A stretch of DNA of 14,489 nt, taken from NCBI GenBank assembly GCA_034716415.1, contig JAYEJB010000032.1, positions 1-14,489 of the forward strand, written 5' to 3'. The position numbers were made by a program, and so were the translations under genes. The number at the start of each line of letters is the position of its first letter. Positions within the stretch are counted from its first letter, which is position 1. Positions 13,437 to 14,489 of this stretch are shown in pieces. Source of the DNA: JAYEJB01 sp034716415 (lineage in GTDB: Bacteria > Patescibacteriota > Patescibacteriia > SG8-24). Under the pieces are notes generated by a model that ran no database searches, had not been told where the DNA came from, and saw nothing but the letters and a program-made list of their open reading frames with translations.

Positions 13437-13520
13437 CCCCGCTAGTGAGCGAGGTGCCCCGCCTCTTATCTTTAAATCAAAGAGGGCGGGGTCCCGCAAC
13501 AGGCGGGAAACGTTCCCCGC
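13437..13520. repeat. Dense cluster of nested GC-rich dyads
   Basis: Three or more hairpins are packed into 84 bp after the surface-protein stop: CCCCGCT / AGCGAGG (13437-13454, one mismatch), CCCCGCCTCTT / AAGAGGGCGGGG (13457-13491, one bulge) and CCCGC / GCGGG (13493-13507). The last arm can instead pair with the next CCCGC (GCGGGAA / TTCCCCGC, 13503-13520). No gene is present between 13328 and 13530. It looks like a structured repetitive element or a 3' stability structure for the surface-protein mRNA. Confidence 0.6.
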
Positions 13521-13530
13521 GATTCCCGCT

Positions 13531-14489
13531 CTAATACGTCGCCGTCGCGATGAACGTCAGCGTCTCAGTGTAGTCGCTGTGGGCCGGAGTGTCGGAGGCT
13601 ATCGCGGCCTTGATGAATACTCGAGCGAAAGCGTTCTGGGAGGCTCCGTTGATGGTCCAGACCGACTGGGCTGATGTGGTTAGCGCACCGACGTTGTGAG
13701 TGGTGGTGTTGCAGGTGGAGCTGAACGGTGACTGGGCCGTGGGGCTCGCGCCGGTCGGGGTCGTCGCGTCGAGGCCGGTGTGTCCCCCGTCCGAACCGAC
13801 GCAAATGCCAAATCCCTCAGAACCGACGGAGAGGGTGGCGGTCGATGAGTCGATGGTGTCAGCCGGGACCGAAGTCGAAGTGAGAGCACCGTAGAGAGCG
13901 CGGACGGTGATTGCCGCACCATTCGTGGCGTTGGTGGTCACTCTGGTACAGACATGGTTGACGCCGGAGACGTCGGAAGTGGTGACGCTGGCGGTGGTTA
14001 GGCTTCCGAGCGCGAGCGTCCCGCCGTTGCCGGAGTAGGTGCCATCGCAGGAAGTGCTGGTGCCGACATTGAAAGAAAGCGTCGGATCGACGTCAGAACT
14101 AACCGAGACCTGATCGTCGTCGACGATATAGACCTCACCACTGCCGTTATCGTTGGTCCAGCTGATGGTATAGGCGCCTGGTGTAGCCGGGTTGGTGACG
14201 GTCGCACCTCCGAGAGTAATCTGCCCGGAACAGGATGTCTTGGTGGCGACCAAGGTGGTGCTGGTGTAACTGAAGTTCGTCAAGCAGTTGTCTGAACCAG
14301 GGTCGTCTGCGGCTGAAGTGACGGTGAACTGGGCCGGGAAGGTGACGGTCAAGGTACCGGTATCGGTACCGGTGAGGGTGAAGGTGAGCGCAAAATCGAC
14401 GTTGGTCTCACCGGCCTTGAGTCTGGAGAGTGAGAGTTGGTTGCTCGTCGTCTCACCCGCGACGTCGAAACTACCGGTGTCGGTGGCGG
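13531..14489 (-). CDS. Secreted surface protein, C-terminal part (runs off the window)
   Basis: The 5' end is missing: the frame stays open to the right edge and 318 residues are visible. An apparent start near 14352 is only an internal TTG, since upstream codons (FDVAGETTSNQLSLSRLKAGETN) continue the same protein. Composition is very rich in Thr, Ser, Gly, Val and Ala, with few Lys and alternating beta-strand patterns, as in exported beta-sandwich proteins. Blocks such as VDPTLSFNVG, LALGSLTTASVTTSDVSG, TRVTTNATNGAAITV and the final YTETLTFIATATY resemble surface proteins common in Patescibacteria, distantly like WxL or spore-coat-U-type beta domains. Several Cys pairs suggest disulfides. 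No LPXTG or membrane anchor lies at the C-terminus. Family assignment is tentative. Dyads and a terminator follow it. Confidence 0.65.
   Translation of the reverse strand, partial: ATDTGSFDVAGETTSNQLSLSRLKAGETNVDFALTFTLTGTDTGTLTVTFPAQFTVTSAADDPGSDNCLTNFSYTSTTLVATKTSCSGQITLGGATVTNPATPGAYTISWTNDNGSGEVYIVDDDQVSVSSDVDPTLSFNVGTSTSCDGTYSGNGGTLALGSLTTASVTTSDVSGVNHVCTRVTTNATNGAAITVRALYGALTSTSVPADTIDSSTATLSVGSEGFGICVGSDGGHTGLDATTPTGASPTAQSPFSSTCNTTTHNVGALTTSAQSVWTINGASQNAFARVFIKAAIASDTPAHSDYTETLTFIATATY

Noticed and set aside
1..14489. tRNA genes
   Set aside because: Scanning both strands by eye showed no T-loop and acceptor-stem combination in the gaps between genes.

Overview
The window looks like a chromosomal piece of a Patescibacteria (Candidate Phyla Radiation) bacterium, probably of the Parcubacteria type, with roughly 50% GC. 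This is an inference from style. Housekeeping genes are close together but mostly transcribed singly. Several appear leaderless, with a -10 box almost on the start codon. There are two cysteine-rich type IV pilin-like proteins, a short glycan operon, a threonine/serine-rich secreted protein, and hairpin-rich gaps between genes. TGA is used normally as a stop (rnj, the intact helical-repeat gene, the transposase and one glycosyltransferase all end in TGA), so the TGA=Gly code of Gracilibacteria and Absconditabacteria does not apply.

Layout. Positions 1-233 hold no gene I can support. RNase J (297-2144) is followed by a small echo of its own 3' end and a terminator. Next come two tandem copies of an unrecognised alpha-helical-repeat gene. 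The first (2369-3390) is broken by a frameshift and by a TGA where the second copy has a tryptophan codon. The second (3602-4606) is intact, with a consensus promoter, a strong Shine-Dalgarno and a strict 30-residue repeat period. Both copies end in related terminators. trpS (4816-5877) follows. Then comes a REP-associated tyrosine transposase (RAYT) element (about 5919-6757) with inverted ends and a perfect 2 x 96 bp tandem duplication, sitting just beyond the terminator of the RNase P RNA gene rnpB (6798-7255, minus strand).

The second half concerns the cell surface. Two pilin-like genes (7514-8104 and 8157-8684) precede an apparent three-gene glycan operon (8859-12575): a polyprenyl-phosphate sugar-1-phosphate transferase and two GT4 glycosyltransferases. 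Together these would load a first sugar on the lipid carrier and extend it. A long hairpin separates this operon from the convergent rnhB (12677-13327, minus). A cluster of nested dyads follows, then the C-terminal part of a secreted surface protein (minus strand) that runs off the right edge.

Three RNA-processing nucleases (RNase J, RNase P RNA, RNase HII) lie in the window, but they are not in one operon. The least ordinary parts are the helical-repeat pair with its decaying member, the RAYT element whose coding end lies inside its own repeat, and the phrase-like hairpin repeats between genes.
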